From the IMG/VR virus record IMGVR_UViG_3300020810_001175, positions 20,280 through 84,279 of that record: DNA of 64,000 nt; one strand, written 5' to 3'. The notes under the pieces were generated by a model. It was not told the origin of the DNA. It made no database searches and worked only from the letters and a program-made list of their open reading frames with translations. The DNA is from a virus. This document shows positions 26,315 through 35,485 of the stretch, piece after piece (position 1 is the first letter of the stretch; each line of letters starts with the position of its first letter). The translations under genes were made by a program, and so were the position numbers.

Positions 26315-26882
26315 AGGTTACATCATTTATTTGAAAAATCATAAAAATTCTGTTGAATGGGCTCAACAGGCACTGGCATCTGGCAGGGCATTAGATTGGA
26401 ATTTAGAATTGTACGAAGGAGTTGATGGCACTACAACATCAATTGAAAAAAATAATTTAAAATTATTCAAAAATAGTAAAAAAAGTTTTAAATTGATGCA
26501 GAGACCAGGCACACTGGGTTGTTTTCTTAGCCAGTACAGTTTATGGAAAAAATGTTATAAGGAAAATACATCTATCTGTATTTTTGAACACGATGTTGTG
26601 TTCAAAAAACCTTTTTCAATCGAGCAAGAATTTGAAGATGTGTTAAAATTCGAAGGGTTCATGCCAGCCAAACCAATGAGTGTGGGACAATGGTGGGAAG
26701 GTGCAAGAGCATACTGTTTGAAACCACAAGGAGCCAAAAAAATTTTAGATTTTGTTAAAAATCAAGGAGCCATGCCTGCCGATTGGTGTCTCAATTCGGG
26801 AATTTTAAATGTAGAATTTGATAAATCTAATAAAGTAACATTCGATCATAAAAAATTCAGTTTCACAAAGGACCTCAAATGA
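26301..26882 (+). CDS. Family 25-type glycosyltransferase, short
   Basis: A 193-residue paralogue of the gene at 24736: GYIIYLKNHKNSVEWAQQAL, TLGCFLSQYSLWKKCY, ICIFEHDVVF and AYCLKPQGAKKILDFV align with the same blocks. At 193 residues it is shorter than usual for the family. Overlaps its neighbours by 14 and 4 bases. Confidence 0.75.
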   Translation: MEKNKGYIIYLKNHKNSVEWAQQALASGRALDWNLELYEGVDGTTTSIEKNNLKLFKNSKKSFKLMQRPGTLGCFLSQYSLWKKCYKENTSICIFEHDVVFKKPFSIEQEFEDVLKFEGFMPAKPMSVGQWWEGARAYCLKPQGAKKILDFVKNQGAMPADWCLNSGILNVEFDKSNKVTFDHKKFSFTKDLK

Positions 26883-27658
26883 AAAAATTAATATTTCAAG
26901 TAAGTGTGGGTAAACCAAGTAAACTATACGAAACCTGTATTCAGAGTGTGGCTGATTATTGTAAAAAATTTTCCATAGATCACATTGTATTAACTGAACC
27001 TAAACTAAAAATAAGACCCGATCCTACAAGAACAGGTAGAAGTCTTCAAGCAGTTGAAAGATTAGGCTATATGCCTATTTACGAAAAAGAAAATGCATTT
27101 GAGTACCTTGATAGATATGATCAAGTGGCAATAGTAGACAGCGACATTTATATTAAATCATCTGCTCCTGATATATTTTTAGATTTACCACAACAATACG
27201 ACTTTGGTGGTGTATTGGAAAGAGAGATGCCGTTGAATCACAAATATCAAAATAAGATTAGAAAATATTCACAAAGTGCTTTTAGCAATTTAAAAGATGT
27301 TGATTGGAAATGGAATACACTAGGTGCTGAATTTTACAATATGGGACTAATGGTGATGAATAAATCATTTGCCAAATATCTAAATGGACAAACTCCCCGT
27401 GAATTCATTCTAAGACCTGAATTTAAGGATTTTGTAGATGGCGTAGGCTTTTACAAATGGAGCACAGATCAGATGTTGTTGAATTGGTTTGTAAAAAAAC
27501 AAAATATTAAATGTAAAAACATGGACTGGCGTTGGAATTCATTATACACAGCAGTTGAGAAACATAAACAGACAGAAAGTTACTTTGTTCACTTCTTTTT
27601 GAGAGATCATTTACCAGAACGTGGTGAAAACATAAAAGAATTATTAAAAAAAATATGA
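26879..27658 (+). CDS. GT-A-type glycosyltransferase-like protein
   Basis: A 259-residue protein. VAIVDSDIYIK carries the DxD motif, and AEFYNMGLMVMNKSF resembles the acceptor-side NxGxM segment of GT8-like enzymes. FYKWSTDQMLLNWFV and a C-terminal HFFLRDHLP (metal-binding His) also fit this fold. Start overlaps the previous stop (ATGA). Confidence 0.7.
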   Translation: MKKLIFQVSVGKPSKLYETCIQSVADYCKKFSIDHIVLTEPKLKIRPDPTRTGRSLQAVERLGYMPIYEKENAFEYLDRYDQVAIVDSDIYIKSSAPDIFLDLPQQYDFGGVLEREMPLNHKYQNKIRKYSQSAFSNLKDVDWKWNTLGAEFYNMGLMVMNKSFAKYLNGQTPREFILRPEFKDFVDGVGFYKWSTDQMLLNWFVKKQNIKCKNMDWRWNSLYTAVEKHKQTESYFVHFFLRDHLPERGENIKELLKKI

Positions 27659-28443
27659 TACATCTAGCAATACGTTCGATGAGTATTAAAAAACGTAATA
27701 GAAGATACACGACTCCTGGTCTAGGCGACAGAATTCATACACTTATGATAGGATACTTGTTTTCTCAAGCAAAAAAAGATCAGGTTACGTTACATCTTAC
27801 AAGTGATAAAGGCATTGAAAGAAAATTAAAAAGTTACAATGAATTGTTAAAATTATTTCCAAAAGACACGGTACACTTACAAATTCACGATGTGTCCGGT
27901 CTACCGGAAATAAAGTGGATACAATATTTACAAGCGAAAAACATCGATGCCAAGCCTTATTTTTATAAAGATTATCAACATTTAAACAAATTAGATACAA
28001 CAGAAGAAATTGATATTTCAAAATATTTTAGAAATTTTACACCCTTAAAGTTCTCACAAAAAAGTTTATTTTCATTACCGACAGAAAAATTCATTGTTAC
28101 ACAATTTGATAGTACTGATAAACAAAGAGGTATAAAAAAGCAAATCGTTGATAAAATTCTTAAGAATTATGAAGATTTGCGTTATAAAAAAATAGTGATA
28201 GGAGGAGATGCTACAGAAGATTTGTTAAAGTCTACACATCCAGACAATATTATTAACACAGCATACGCAATATCAAAAGCAGAATATTATGTTGGTGTAG
28301 ACTCTGCTATGATGCACATGGCATCAATGTATTTGCCAGCAGAAAAAATGCATCTGTATCATACAGGTGCAGTAGAAAAAAGTCATCATCTTTTACGAAA
28401 TATTGATAATGGTGCAGTGTTAAATAACTATGGATTGAAATAA
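27655..28443 (+). CDS. GT-B glycosyltransferase-like protein, heptosyltransferase (GT9) type
   Basis: A 262-residue protein whose C-terminal segment AYAISKAEYYVGVDSAMMHM followed by ASMY resembles the vigvDSGlmHlA nucleotide-sugar site of LPS heptosyltransferases (GT9). GLGDRIHTLMIGYLF near the N terminus matches the GxGD acceptor loop of the same family. This would be a user of the ADP-heptose made by the HldE/HldD enzymes at 1.2-3.8 kb. Short for the family (usually above 300). The family call is moderate; the heptose donor is inferred. Confidence 0.55.
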   Translation: MIHLAIRSMSIKKRNRRYTTPGLGDRIHTLMIGYLFSQAKKDQVTLHLTSDKGIERKLKSYNELLKLFPKDTVHLQIHDVSGLPEIKWIQYLQAKNIDAKPYFYKDYQHLNKLDTTEEIDISKYFRNFTPLKFSQKSLFSLPTEKFIVTQFDSTDKQRGIKKQIVDKILKNYEDLRYKKIVIGGDATEDLLKSTHPDNIINTAYAISKAEYYVGVDSAMMHMASMYLPAEKMHLYHTGAVEKSHHLLRNIDNGAVLNNYGLK

Positions 28444-29138
28444 TGAAATCATTTATAATACACGTAACATCAAATAAAAAGTCAGTTGAATATGCAAATA
28501 TATGCTCAGAAAGTTGCAAAGGAAAATTCGATGCAGAACTTTTTGAAGGTGTGACACCAGAAACTTTACCTACATACGAAGAAAAATATCCATTCACACA
28601 TATGGTGGACAGCAGAGCAAAAGACTTCAATGATCAGAACAAACTGTTATACAGAGTTAAAAAATCGTGTTTTATGAATCATGTAAGATTGTGGAATAAA
28701 TGTATAGAATTAAATGAAACCATTGCAGTAATTGAACAAGATTCGTTTTGCGTAAGACCTTGGCAACCAGTTAATTTTGACGATGTATTAATACTTAATT
28801 TTGAATCTGCATGGAATCAAAGAATCTTTAAAGGCTTCTGGAAAGAAGGACACAAAAAACCAAAAATTAAGCCAGGCGTGTTTGATTATGAATTCAATCA
28901 AATGATGCACTATCATAGAAAAAATTACTATCATAACAGTTATCGAATACCAGGCACCGCCGCATATGCTGTCACAGTGCAAGGTGCTAAGAAACTTTTA
29001 GACAGTTTAAACAAGAATGGTTGGGAACAATCTGATTATTTTGTAAATAACAAGAACGTAAGATTACAGGCATTTGGCCCTGAATTCTTTACATTTAAAA
29101 TGCCAAATTTAAACATGAGTCACGGTAAACATTTATGA
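28443..29138 (+). CDS. Family 25-like glycosyltransferase, divergent
   Basis: A 231-residue protein with SCFMNHVRLWNKCIELNE and AVIEQDSFCVRPW, matching the GT25 pattern (SH-x2-LW and ED); AAYAVTVQGAKKLLDSL matches the late block. The usual acidic pair is changed to EQD, so activity is less certain. One-base overlap with the gene before. Confidence 0.65.
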   Translation: MKSFIIHVTSNKKSVEYANICSESCKGKFDAELFEGVTPETLPTYEEKYPFTHMVDSRAKDFNDQNKLLYRVKKSCFMNHVRLWNKCIELNETIAVIEQDSFCVRPWQPVNFDDVLILNFESAWNQRIFKGFWKEGHKKPKIKPGVFDYEFNQMMHYHRKNYYHNSYRIPGTAAYAVTVQGAKKLLDSLNKNGWEQSDYFVNNKNVRLQAFGPEFFTFKMPNLNMSHGKHL

Positions 29139-29710
29139 TGGTAGGTGAAAATAAATTTTCTGTAAAAACTTTACAAAGAATTCCTGAAAATTCAATAGGC
29201 GCAGAACTGGGAGTTTGGAAGGGAGATTCATCGAAATTATTTCTTAAGAAAGTAAAATTATTACATCTTGTAGATAGTTGGTCAGTGAGTCCTTACAATA
29301 ATAGCACCGAGCATGGAACATATGAAGCATATATTGAACGTTATAAAAAAATTGTAGGTAGTAAAGATCCAAACGATTTTCAAAAGTATTATGACAAAAT
29401 ATATGAAGGTGTTGTGGATCGTTTTAAAGGACAACCTGTAAACATACACAGATGCACCACAACAGAATTTTTTGAAAGAAATAAAGATCTACAATTAGAC
29501 TGGGTGTATGTAGATGCCGCTCATAGTTATGAAGGATGCTTAAAAGACTTGTATGGCAGTTTAAATATAATAAAAAAGGGTGGATTTATATTTGGAGATG
29601 ACTACACAAACAAGCCTGGAGTGAACAAAGCGGTAAAACAATTTGTGAAAGAAACAGGATTGAAGTTTGATAATTTTTATAATAATCAATTCCAAATAGA
29701 TGTAATCTAA
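29135..29710 (+). CDS. Class I SAM methyltransferase
   Basis: A 191-residue methyltransferase: SIGAELGVWKGDSSKLFL (motif I), LLHLVDSW (motif II), LDWVYVDAAHSYEGCLKDL (the D-x3-H-Y segment of Methyltransf_24-type enzymes) and GGFIFGDDY. It could methylate a sugar made in the operon. ATGA overlap with the previous gene. Confidence 0.75.
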   Translation: MMVGENKFSVKTLQRIPENSIGAELGVWKGDSSKLFLKKVKLLHLVDSWSVSPYNNSTEHGTYEAYIERYKKIVGSKDPNDFQKYYDKIYEGVVDRFKGQPVNIHRCTTTEFFERNKDLQLDWVYVDAAHSYEGCLKDLYGSLNIIKKGGFIFGDDYTNKPGVNKAVKQFVKETGLKFDNFYNNQFQIDVI

Positions 29711-29716
29711 AATGTT

Positions 29717-30694
29717 ATGGCAAACAAATATGATTATTTTAATGTTGAAAAAGCAAAAATCAATCTAAAAAATAGAAAAGAAGAAATATACAATCATTAT
29801 AATATTAGATATAACACTCCTGAAAAGATATTCATTGAATGTACTAATTTATGTAATGCAAGATGTACTTTTTGTTTTTATAAAAATAAAGCAGATGCCG
29901 GTTTTCCTAAAAAAATTATGTCGATTGATAATTTCAAAAATATAATCGAACAATACACATCTATAGGAGGCAAACATCTTGGATTAACTCCTACCCTTGC
30001 TGATCCTTTAACTGATCCGTTATTTGCTGAAAGATTACAATATCTCGATACTACTAAAATTGAAACCTTAGATTTTTATACAAATTTGATAAGTTTTGGT
30101 CCAAAAGTTCAAGAAGCAGTTCGAAATTATAAAAGTAGTTTAACAATTAAAATTTCATTCACAGGATTTAATAAGCCAATGTATGATAAATTTATGGGCG
30201 TGGATAAATTTGACACAGTGATAGAAAATATCGATAAATTAGCGAACATAGTACGTGGTAAAAAGAATGTACGTTATGACGTTATAATGAGATCATATGT
30301 CAACGATCAAAAAGAAAAAAAAGATTTAGAACATAAATTTAAAAAATCAAAAATTCCATTTACTATAATGAATGATGGCTTTGATACCTGGGGAGGATTA
30401 TTAGAAGAACAATTAAAAGCAGACAAAGATATAAAAATTAGAGAACGTTTACCTAGAGTAGGTCCTTGTAGAGTAAGTTATATAAAGCCAGGTATTACGG
30501 TAGACGGTGATTTTAAAATATGTGATTGTAGAGATGTGTTCGATAAGTTAGTTGTGGGTAATGTCTTTAAACAAACTATTAAAGAAATTTGGCAAGGACA
30601 AACTATTAAAGATTTGCGTAAAAAATTTTTTACTCCTGAATCATTACCTGAAGTTTGTCAAAATTGTGAAATATACGATAGCATATACAAATAA
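29717..30694 (+). CDS. Radical SAM enzyme with SPASM-like C terminus
   Basis: A 325-residue protein. ECTNLCNARCTFC holds the CxxxCxxC triad (Cys46, Cys50, Cys53) that binds the 4Fe-4S cluster cleaving SAM. The C-terminal region has further Cys groups (GPCRVS, KICDCRD, CQNC), like the extra clusters of SPASM or twitch domains. Such enzymes modify peptides or sugars by radical chemistry. In this operon a sugar substrate is plausible; a peptide modification cannot be excluded. Confidence 0.82.
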   Translation: MANKYDYFNVEKAKINLKNRKEEIYNHYNIRYNTPEKIFIECTNLCNARCTFCFYKNKADAGFPKKIMSIDNFKNIIEQYTSIGGKHLGLTPTLADPLTDPLFAERLQYLDTTKIETLDFYTNLISFGPKVQEAVRNYKSSLTIKISFTGFNKPMYDKFMGVDKFDTVIENIDKLANIVRGKKNVRYDVIMRSYVNDQKEKKDLEHKFKKSKIPFTIMNDGFDTWGGLLEEQLKADKDIKIRERLPRVGPCRVSYIKPGITVDGDFKICDCRDVFDKLVVGNVFKQTIKEIWQGQTIKDLRKKFFTPESLPEVCQNCEIYDSIYK

Positions 30695-30695
30695 A

Positions 30696-31301
30696 ATGAA
30701 AATTTATCAATACAAAGACTATAACGAATATAAAAAAGCACAGGTAGATGCAAACGTAAAAAAACTTAAAAATGTATGGGTTCAAGAATCTACTATACAT
30801 CAAATAAAAAATTTTAAGACAGATGCTACACAAATATTATGTCACGGTGTACGTAATGGTAAAGAATTAGAATTTTTTCAAAAGTATTATCCATCGTCTC
30901 AGATTATAGGAACAGAAATATCGCACACAGCAAAACAATTTAAAAATGTTGTAGAGTGGGATTTTCATAATGAGAAAGAAGAATGGAAAAATAAATTTGA
31001 TATAGTTTACTCTAATAGTTGGGATCATAGTTACGATCCAACAAAAAGTTTATCTGCATGGAAAGATCAATTAACAAATAATGGACATATATTTTTAGAA
31101 CACGCTTACGAACCTAATCATAATAAAGCGAAAATTACAGATCCATTAGAAATTTATCATGAAGAAATAATAAAATTGTCTATAGAATTAGGACTAATTT
31201 ATGTAGATACTTTAACAGTACACGCAACCGAAGTGCGATACAAATCAAAAAAAACTGTAGATAGATATAAATCAAGAGTTTATATTTTTGGAAAAAAATG
31301 A
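30696..31301 (+). CDS. Class I SAM methyltransferase-like protein
   Basis: A 201-residue protein. Start 30696 was chosen because upstream codons lie inside the radical SAM gene. ILCHGVRNGKELEFFQKYYP (motif I variant), IIGTEIS (motif II) and KFDIVYSNSWDHSYDPTKSL (motif IV) fit methyltransferases of nucleoside or sugar type; GHIFLEHAYEP is the later strand. ATGA overlap with the next gene. Confidence 0.65.
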   Translation: MKIYQYKDYNEYKKAQVDANVKKLKNVWVQESTIHQIKNFKTDATQILCHGVRNGKELEFFQKYYPSSQIIGTEISHTAKQFKNVVEWDFHNEKEEWKNKFDIVYSNSWDHSYDPTKSLSAWKDQLTNNGHIFLEHAYEPNHNKAKITDPLEIYHEEIIKLSIELGLIYVDTLTVHATEVRYKSKKTVDRYKSRVYIFGKK

Positions 31302-31963
31302 AAGCATTCATAATAACATTGATGAAAGACGTTTGGAGTTTGTCATATGCTGAACGTTGTTTACAAAGTATACAAGAAACAGAAAGCGATTTGGAAGCCA
31401 CGCTGTTCGAGGCTACTACTCCAGAAACAATTTTTCCAGTTGCTTGGACTTGGCCTACAGGCAAAAAAATAACTTGTCCTAAAACAAATTTGTTACTAAA
31501 ACCATATAAAACTTACGATAATAATAAAAGAATAGCCGCGGCACAAAGTCATTTTAGACTATGGCAAATGTGTGTGTCAATGAATGAACCTATTATGATA
31601 TTGGAACATGATGCACTCTTTACACGTAAATTTACAGAACCAAAACTATTTGACAATGTGGGAGCATACAGCATTAACGATCCCAGAGGATCCACATTTA
31701 AAGCAGAGGACTATCATAATGGTTTACAAGAAGGCTTTAACAATGTTCCGTGGGTAGCATCTAAAAACATACCACAAGGATTACCAGGACACTCTGCATA
31801 TGTAATAACACCTTGGGCGGCTAAAGATATAATTGAAAAACAAGACAGCATTGGTTGGTGGCCCAACGATGCAATTATGTGCAGTCAATTGTGTGGATGG
31901 TTGTTTGTGTACAAGCCATATTTTACCAAAACACAAGGCATCAAATCTACCACATCATTGTAA
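31298..31963 (+). CDS. Family 25-like glycosyltransferase
   Basis: A 221-residue member of the GT25-like group: AAAQSHFRLWQMCVSMNE, IMILEHDALFTRKF and HSAYVITPWAAKDIIE align with the blocks of the genes at 24736, 26301 and 28443. Likely adds a hexose to a surface glycan. Confidence 0.7.
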   Translation: MKAFIITLMKDVWSLSYAERCLQSIQETESDLEATLFEATTPETIFPVAWTWPTGKKITCPKTNLLLKPYKTYDNNKRIAAAQSHFRLWQMCVSMNEPIMILEHDALFTRKFTEPKLFDNVGAYSINDPRGSTFKAEDYHNGLQEGFNNVPWVASKNIPQGLPGHSAYVITPWAAKDIIEKQDSIGWWPNDAIMCSQLCGWLFVYKPYFTKTQGIKSTTSL

Positions 31964-31971
31964 ATACCTCC

Positions 31972-31979
31972 AATAAATA
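31972..31979 (+). promoter_or_regulatory. Internal late promoter in the glycan operon
   Basis: AATAAATA, 16 bases before the epimerase ATG; the leader has AAAAGGA as ribosome site. It divides the operon into two late transcripts. Confidence 0.6.
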
Positions 31980-31995
31980 TTTCAAAAGGATTCCA

Positions 31996-32718
31996 ATGAA
32001 AATTTTAGTTACAGGACACAATGGCTTTATCGGCACACAATTAGTAAAAAGATTACAACAAGACAATCACGAAATAGTTGGCATAGACAAAAAATCTGAT
32101 ACAGATATTAACTCAAGCGACTTGCCTAAAGTGGATTTAGTCATACATCTAGCAGGTATAGGCGGTGTGAGAGAATCTATGAAAGATCCAAAAAAATATT
32201 GGGACAACAATGTAGAAGGTACAAAAAGAATTTTAGCACACTATCAAAACACAAGAGTACTATTTGCCAGTTCAAGTTCACAATATGATCCATGGAGAAA
32301 TCCTTATGCGGCATCTAAACACGTAATAGAATACATACCGCACCCCAACTGCGTGGCAATGAGATTTCACACAGTGTATTCAGACAAAGCCAGATCAGGA
32401 ATGTTTTTTGACAAATTGCAACAAGGTACATTGGAATATGTAACAGAACATACAAGAGATTTTGTACACGTAGAAGATGTTTGCGAAGCAGTAATGTGTT
32501 TAATGAAATCAGATTTTAAAGGTCCTATTGATATTGGAACAGGAGAAAGTGTGCGTATTGTAGACATAGCACCCAACTTACCTATCAAAGAAGGTATGCC
32601 TGGCGAACGTCCGCACACACTTGCAGACCCAACAAAAATGAAAGAATTAGGTTGGGAACCAAAATGGAGTGTGAAAAAATTCTTAGACTCTCAAGGATTT
32701 GAACACAATATAAAATGA
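31996..32718 (+). CDS. NAD-dependent sugar epimerase/dehydratase (SDR)
   Basis: A 240-residue SDR: MKILVTGHNGFIGTQLVK (GxxGxxG), VIHLAGIGGV and YAASKHVIEY (catalytic YxxxK), then FVHVEDVCEAVMCLM and PIDIGTGESVRI typical of nucleotide-sugar epimerases. It is shorter than UDP-sugar epimerases (about 330), so the C-terminal substrate domain is reduced. Substrate not identifiable. Overlaps the cupin gene by 4 bases. Confidence 0.82.
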   Translation: MKILVTGHNGFIGTQLVKRLQQDNHEIVGIDKKSDTDINSSDLPKVDLVIHLAGIGGVRESMKDPKKYWDNNVEGTKRILAHYQNTRVLFASSSSQYDPWRNPYAASKHVIEYIPHPNCVAMRFHTVYSDKARSGMFFDKLQQGTLEYVTEHTRDFVHVEDVCEAVMCLMKSDFKGPIDIGTGESVRIVDIAPNLPIKEGMPGERPHTLADPTKMKELGWEPKWSVKKFLDSQGFEHNIK

Positions 32719-33065
32719 AGTCAGGAAAGATTTGGGGCAAAACAGAATTAATCCATGCTAATGGTGTATTGGAATTTCATCGCATAGAATTTAAAGCAGG
32801 GTACAAGTGTTCAGAACACAAACACAAATATAAGTGGAATGGATTCTTTGTTGAGTCGGGCAAGATGATTGTACGTGTTTGGCAAGATGCTGATCAACAA
32901 GGACTAGTTGACGAAACAATTTTAAATGCTGGAGATTACACCACAGTTAAACCGGGCAAGTTTCATCAGTTCGAAGGAGTCGAAGACGGTGTTGCTTTTG
33001 AATTATACTGGGCAGAATTCAATCATGACGATATAGAGCGTAGAACTATTGGAACTAAATCATGA
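32715..33065 (+). CDS. Cupin-fold protein
   Basis: A 116-residue cupin: CSEHKHKYKWNGFFVESGKM is the first box with two His, one Lys and a Glu/Gly; GKFHQFEG is the second. Similar in type to the cupin at 790 but not close in sequence. Between an epimerase and a glycosyltransferase, so a nucleotide-sugar isomerase or binding role is likely. Confidence 0.75.
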   Translation: MKSGKIWGKTELIHANGVLEFHRIEFKAGYKCSEHKHKYKWNGFFVESGKMIVRVWQDADQQGLVDETILNAGDYTTVKPGKFHQFEGVEDGVAFELYWAEFNHDDIERRTIGTKS

Positions 33066-33742
33066 AAATATATGTAGGGTACGACACAAGAGAAGACATT
33101 GCCTATCAAGTGTGCGAACATTCGATATATACTCATTCTAAAGAAGCGGAAGTGATGCCTCTCAATCAAGAACAACTACGCAAAGACAAATGGTATTGGA
33201 GAGAGTTAGATAAATTGGCTTCTACAGAATTTACATTCACAAGATTTTTAATACCAGCATTAGAAAATTATAAAGGTTGGGCATTGTTCTGCGATTCAGA
33301 CATTGTTTTTATGAAAGATATTAAAGAATTGTTTGATTGTGTAGACAACAAATATGCTGTGATGTGTGTTCAACACGATTACACACCAAAGCCTGGAATT
33401 AAAATGGATGGTCAAAAACAAACGTTATATCCAAGAAAAAATTGGAGTTCGATGGTGTTGTGGAACTGTGGACACCCTTCAAATGAAAAAGTCACAGTTG
33501 ATTTAGTAAACAATCCTAATTATGACGGAGCATACTTTCACAGATTTAGTTGGCTCAAAGACGAAGAAATTGGTTCGCTCAGTCATGAATGGAATTGGCT
33601 TGTGGGATGGTACAAATCTCCACAAGATGGTGAGCCCAAAGCCTTGCACTATACTGAAGGCGGCCCGTGGTTTAAAAACTATAGACACTGCGAATATGGA
33701 GATGTTTGGAAAAAATATCTAGCAGAAATGATGAACAAATGA
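33062..33742 (+). CDS. GT8-like glycosyltransferase
   Basis: A 226-residue GT-A enzyme: MKIYVGYDTREDIAYQVCEH at the N terminus, FTFTRFLIPAL, WALFCDSDIVFMKDI with DxD (metal/nucleotide sugar site), NWSSMVLWNCGHPSN, EWNWLVGWY and ALHYTEGGPWFKN. This is the most complete GT-A domain in the operon. Common in marine T4-like phages and bacteria. Confidence 0.8.
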   Translation: MKIYVGYDTREDIAYQVCEHSIYTHSKEAEVMPLNQEQLRKDKWYWRELDKLASTEFTFTRFLIPALENYKGWALFCDSDIVFMKDIKELFDCVDNKYAVMCVQHDYTPKPGIKMDGQKQTLYPRKNWSSMVLWNCGHPSNEKVTVDLVNNPNYDGAYFHRFSWLKDEEIGSLSHEWNWLVGWYKSPQDGEPKALHYTEGGPWFKNYRHCEYGDVWKKYLAEMMNK

Positions 33743-33743
33743 T

Positions 33744-34541
33744 ATGCACTATGCTTTTGACAAACAAGATGAAATACTACAACACTGGGTTAGAGGCCTA
33801 GGCTGTCATCATCTTCCTTACGAAGCAATCAAAAAACTACCGATAGAAAACACAGTAAGTTTTAGAAGTTTAGCCAAAAGAAAAATTATAAACGATTGTA
33901 AAAAATCTGGTCGAACATTTTATTATATAGACACAGGTTATGTGGGAAATTTAATCAAAAAGAAATTGTATCACAGAGTAGTAAAGAATGACGTACAACA
34001 TAGCATAGTTTTTAATGTGCCTGATGATCGTTGGCAAAAAATTAAAAGAACTAGTCCAGAATTAGAATTTGTTGACTGGAGAAAGAATCACAAAGGAAAA
34101 ATATTACTGGTTACTCCGAGCGAAAAGCCTTGTAAATTTTATAATATTGACAGAAATCAATGGGTGGAGAATACTGTTGCAGAATTAAAAAAATATACAG
34201 ATAGAGAAATTATTATTAGAGATAAAGGCAAACGCCATGAAAGAGTTGGTGCTGGCAGTGTTCCTTGGTATCTTATTAAAGAAAAAATTTATGCCACAGT
34301 GACCTATCAATCAATTGCGGCGATAGAAAGTGTTTGTGTAGGAGTACCTGCTTTTACCATGCAGAAGACAGCGGCTGATTCTGTAACTTCACAAGATTTA
34401 AGTAAAATTGAATCACCATTTTATCCATCTAAACATCAGGTTGAAAAATGGCAACACTGGTTGGCTTATTGTCAATACCACATTAAAGAATTAGGCACAG
34501 GTGAAGCAGTAAGAATTATGGAGGCACACGGACTATTATGA
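33744..34541 (+). CDS. GT-B-like glycan protein, paralogue 1
   Basis: A 265-residue protein of a family with four members in this window. The C-terminal half has ILLVTPSEKPCKFY, NTVAELKKYTDREIIIRDKG and YQSIAAIESVCVGVPAFTMQ, a pattern like the nucleotide-sugar half of GT-B enzymes (including capsule Kdo-transferase types). The N-terminal half is divergent, with YIDTGYVGN. Donor and acceptor unknown. Confidence 0.55.
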   Translation: MHYAFDKQDEILQHWVRGLGCHHLPYEAIKKLPIENTVSFRSLAKRKIINDCKKSGRTFYYIDTGYVGNLIKKKLYHRVVKNDVQHSIVFNVPDDRWQKIKRTSPELEFVDWRKNHKGKILLVTPSEKPCKFYNIDRNQWVENTVAELKKYTDREIIIRDKGKRHERVGAGSVPWYLIKEKIYATVTYQSIAAIESVCVGVPAFTMQKTAADSVTSQDLSKIESPFYPSKHQVEKWQHWLAYCQYHIKELGTGEAVRIMEAHGLL

Positions 34542-35485
34542 TAAGTGTTGTTGGATATATGAAAGTTATTCCTCCTGGAAATAAAAAATTACAAAAGCCT
34601 TTGATTATTAAAAATTTTATTGAAGGTGTTAATAGATGTGGAGATAGAGGGATAATCAGTAATGGTTGGACAATAGTTCCTAGCGATATAGCAGTGTTAC
34701 AAGGATTTGTACACCAACAACCACAAAAGCATAGACATCTCATGTTGCGTAAAAGTGTGTACGAAGAGCAACAAAAAAGAAACAAACGCACAATGATTGT
34801 TGACAGTAGTTTGTTTTTGTATGCTGATCCAACACAATCTAAAAATTATCTACGTTATGGTTATGATGGAATATTTCCTAATACAGCAGAATATTGTTAT
34901 GATAACCCAGACCCATTGCGTTGGGAATTAATCAAAAAAGATTTAGGTATAGATTTAAAACCATGGAGATTGGGTGGTGGCAAATACATTTTAGTTTGCT
35001 GTCAAAGAGACGGTGGTTGGAGTATGGGTGGTTTAAAAGTAAACGTATGGCTACAACACACAATACAAGAAATAAGAAAATTTACTAAAAAAGAAATTAG
35101 AATAAGATTTCATCCCGGTGATAAAATGTCTGTTCAATGGAAATCGCTTGTGCGTCAATGGATTAACTCTGGACAACCACAATATACCAATATTGTTATA
35201 AGTGGGGCCAAGGACTTGCGTGATGAATTTGTTCACGCTCAAGCAGTTGTAGGTCATAACTCTAGTCCTACTGTGGCATCAGTAATAGAAGGAATACCAA
35301 CACTGGTAACAGATCCAGATAGAGCTCAGATTAAAGGAGTCAATTTAGAAAAGTGGGAAGACCTTGAAAATCCAAAAGAATTTGATAGAGAACTTTGGAT
35401 TAGACGAATAGCACAAATACACTGGACATTGGATGAAGTAAAATCGGGCTTGGCTTGGCAACACCTAAAAAAATATGTAAAATGA
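34538..35485 (+). CDS. GT-B-like glycan protein, paralogue 2
   Basis: A 315-residue paralogue of the gene at 33744: YILVCCQRDGGWSM, TIQEIRKFTKKEIRIRFHPG, AVVGHNSSPTVASVIEGIPT and LVTDP correspond to the same blocks, with a fuller IRFHPG. The N terminus (GDRGIISNGWTIVPSDIAVL) suits a donor-binding Rossmann half. Overlaps the next gene by 4 bases. Confidence 0.6.
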   Translation: MISVVGYMKVIPPGNKKLQKPLIIKNFIEGVNRCGDRGIISNGWTIVPSDIAVLQGFVHQQPQKHRHLMLRKSVYEEQQKRNKRTMIVDSSLFLYADPTQSKNYLRYGYDGIFPNTAEYCYDNPDPLRWELIKKDLGIDLKPWRLGGGKYILVCCQRDGGWSMGGLKVNVWLQHTIQEIRKFTKKEIRIRFHPGDKMSVQWKSLVRQWINSGQPQYTNIVISGAKDLRDEFVHAQAVVGHNSSPTVASVIEGIPTLVTDPDRAQIKGVNLEKWEDLENPKEFDRELWIRRIAQIHWTLDEVKSGLAWQHLKKYVK

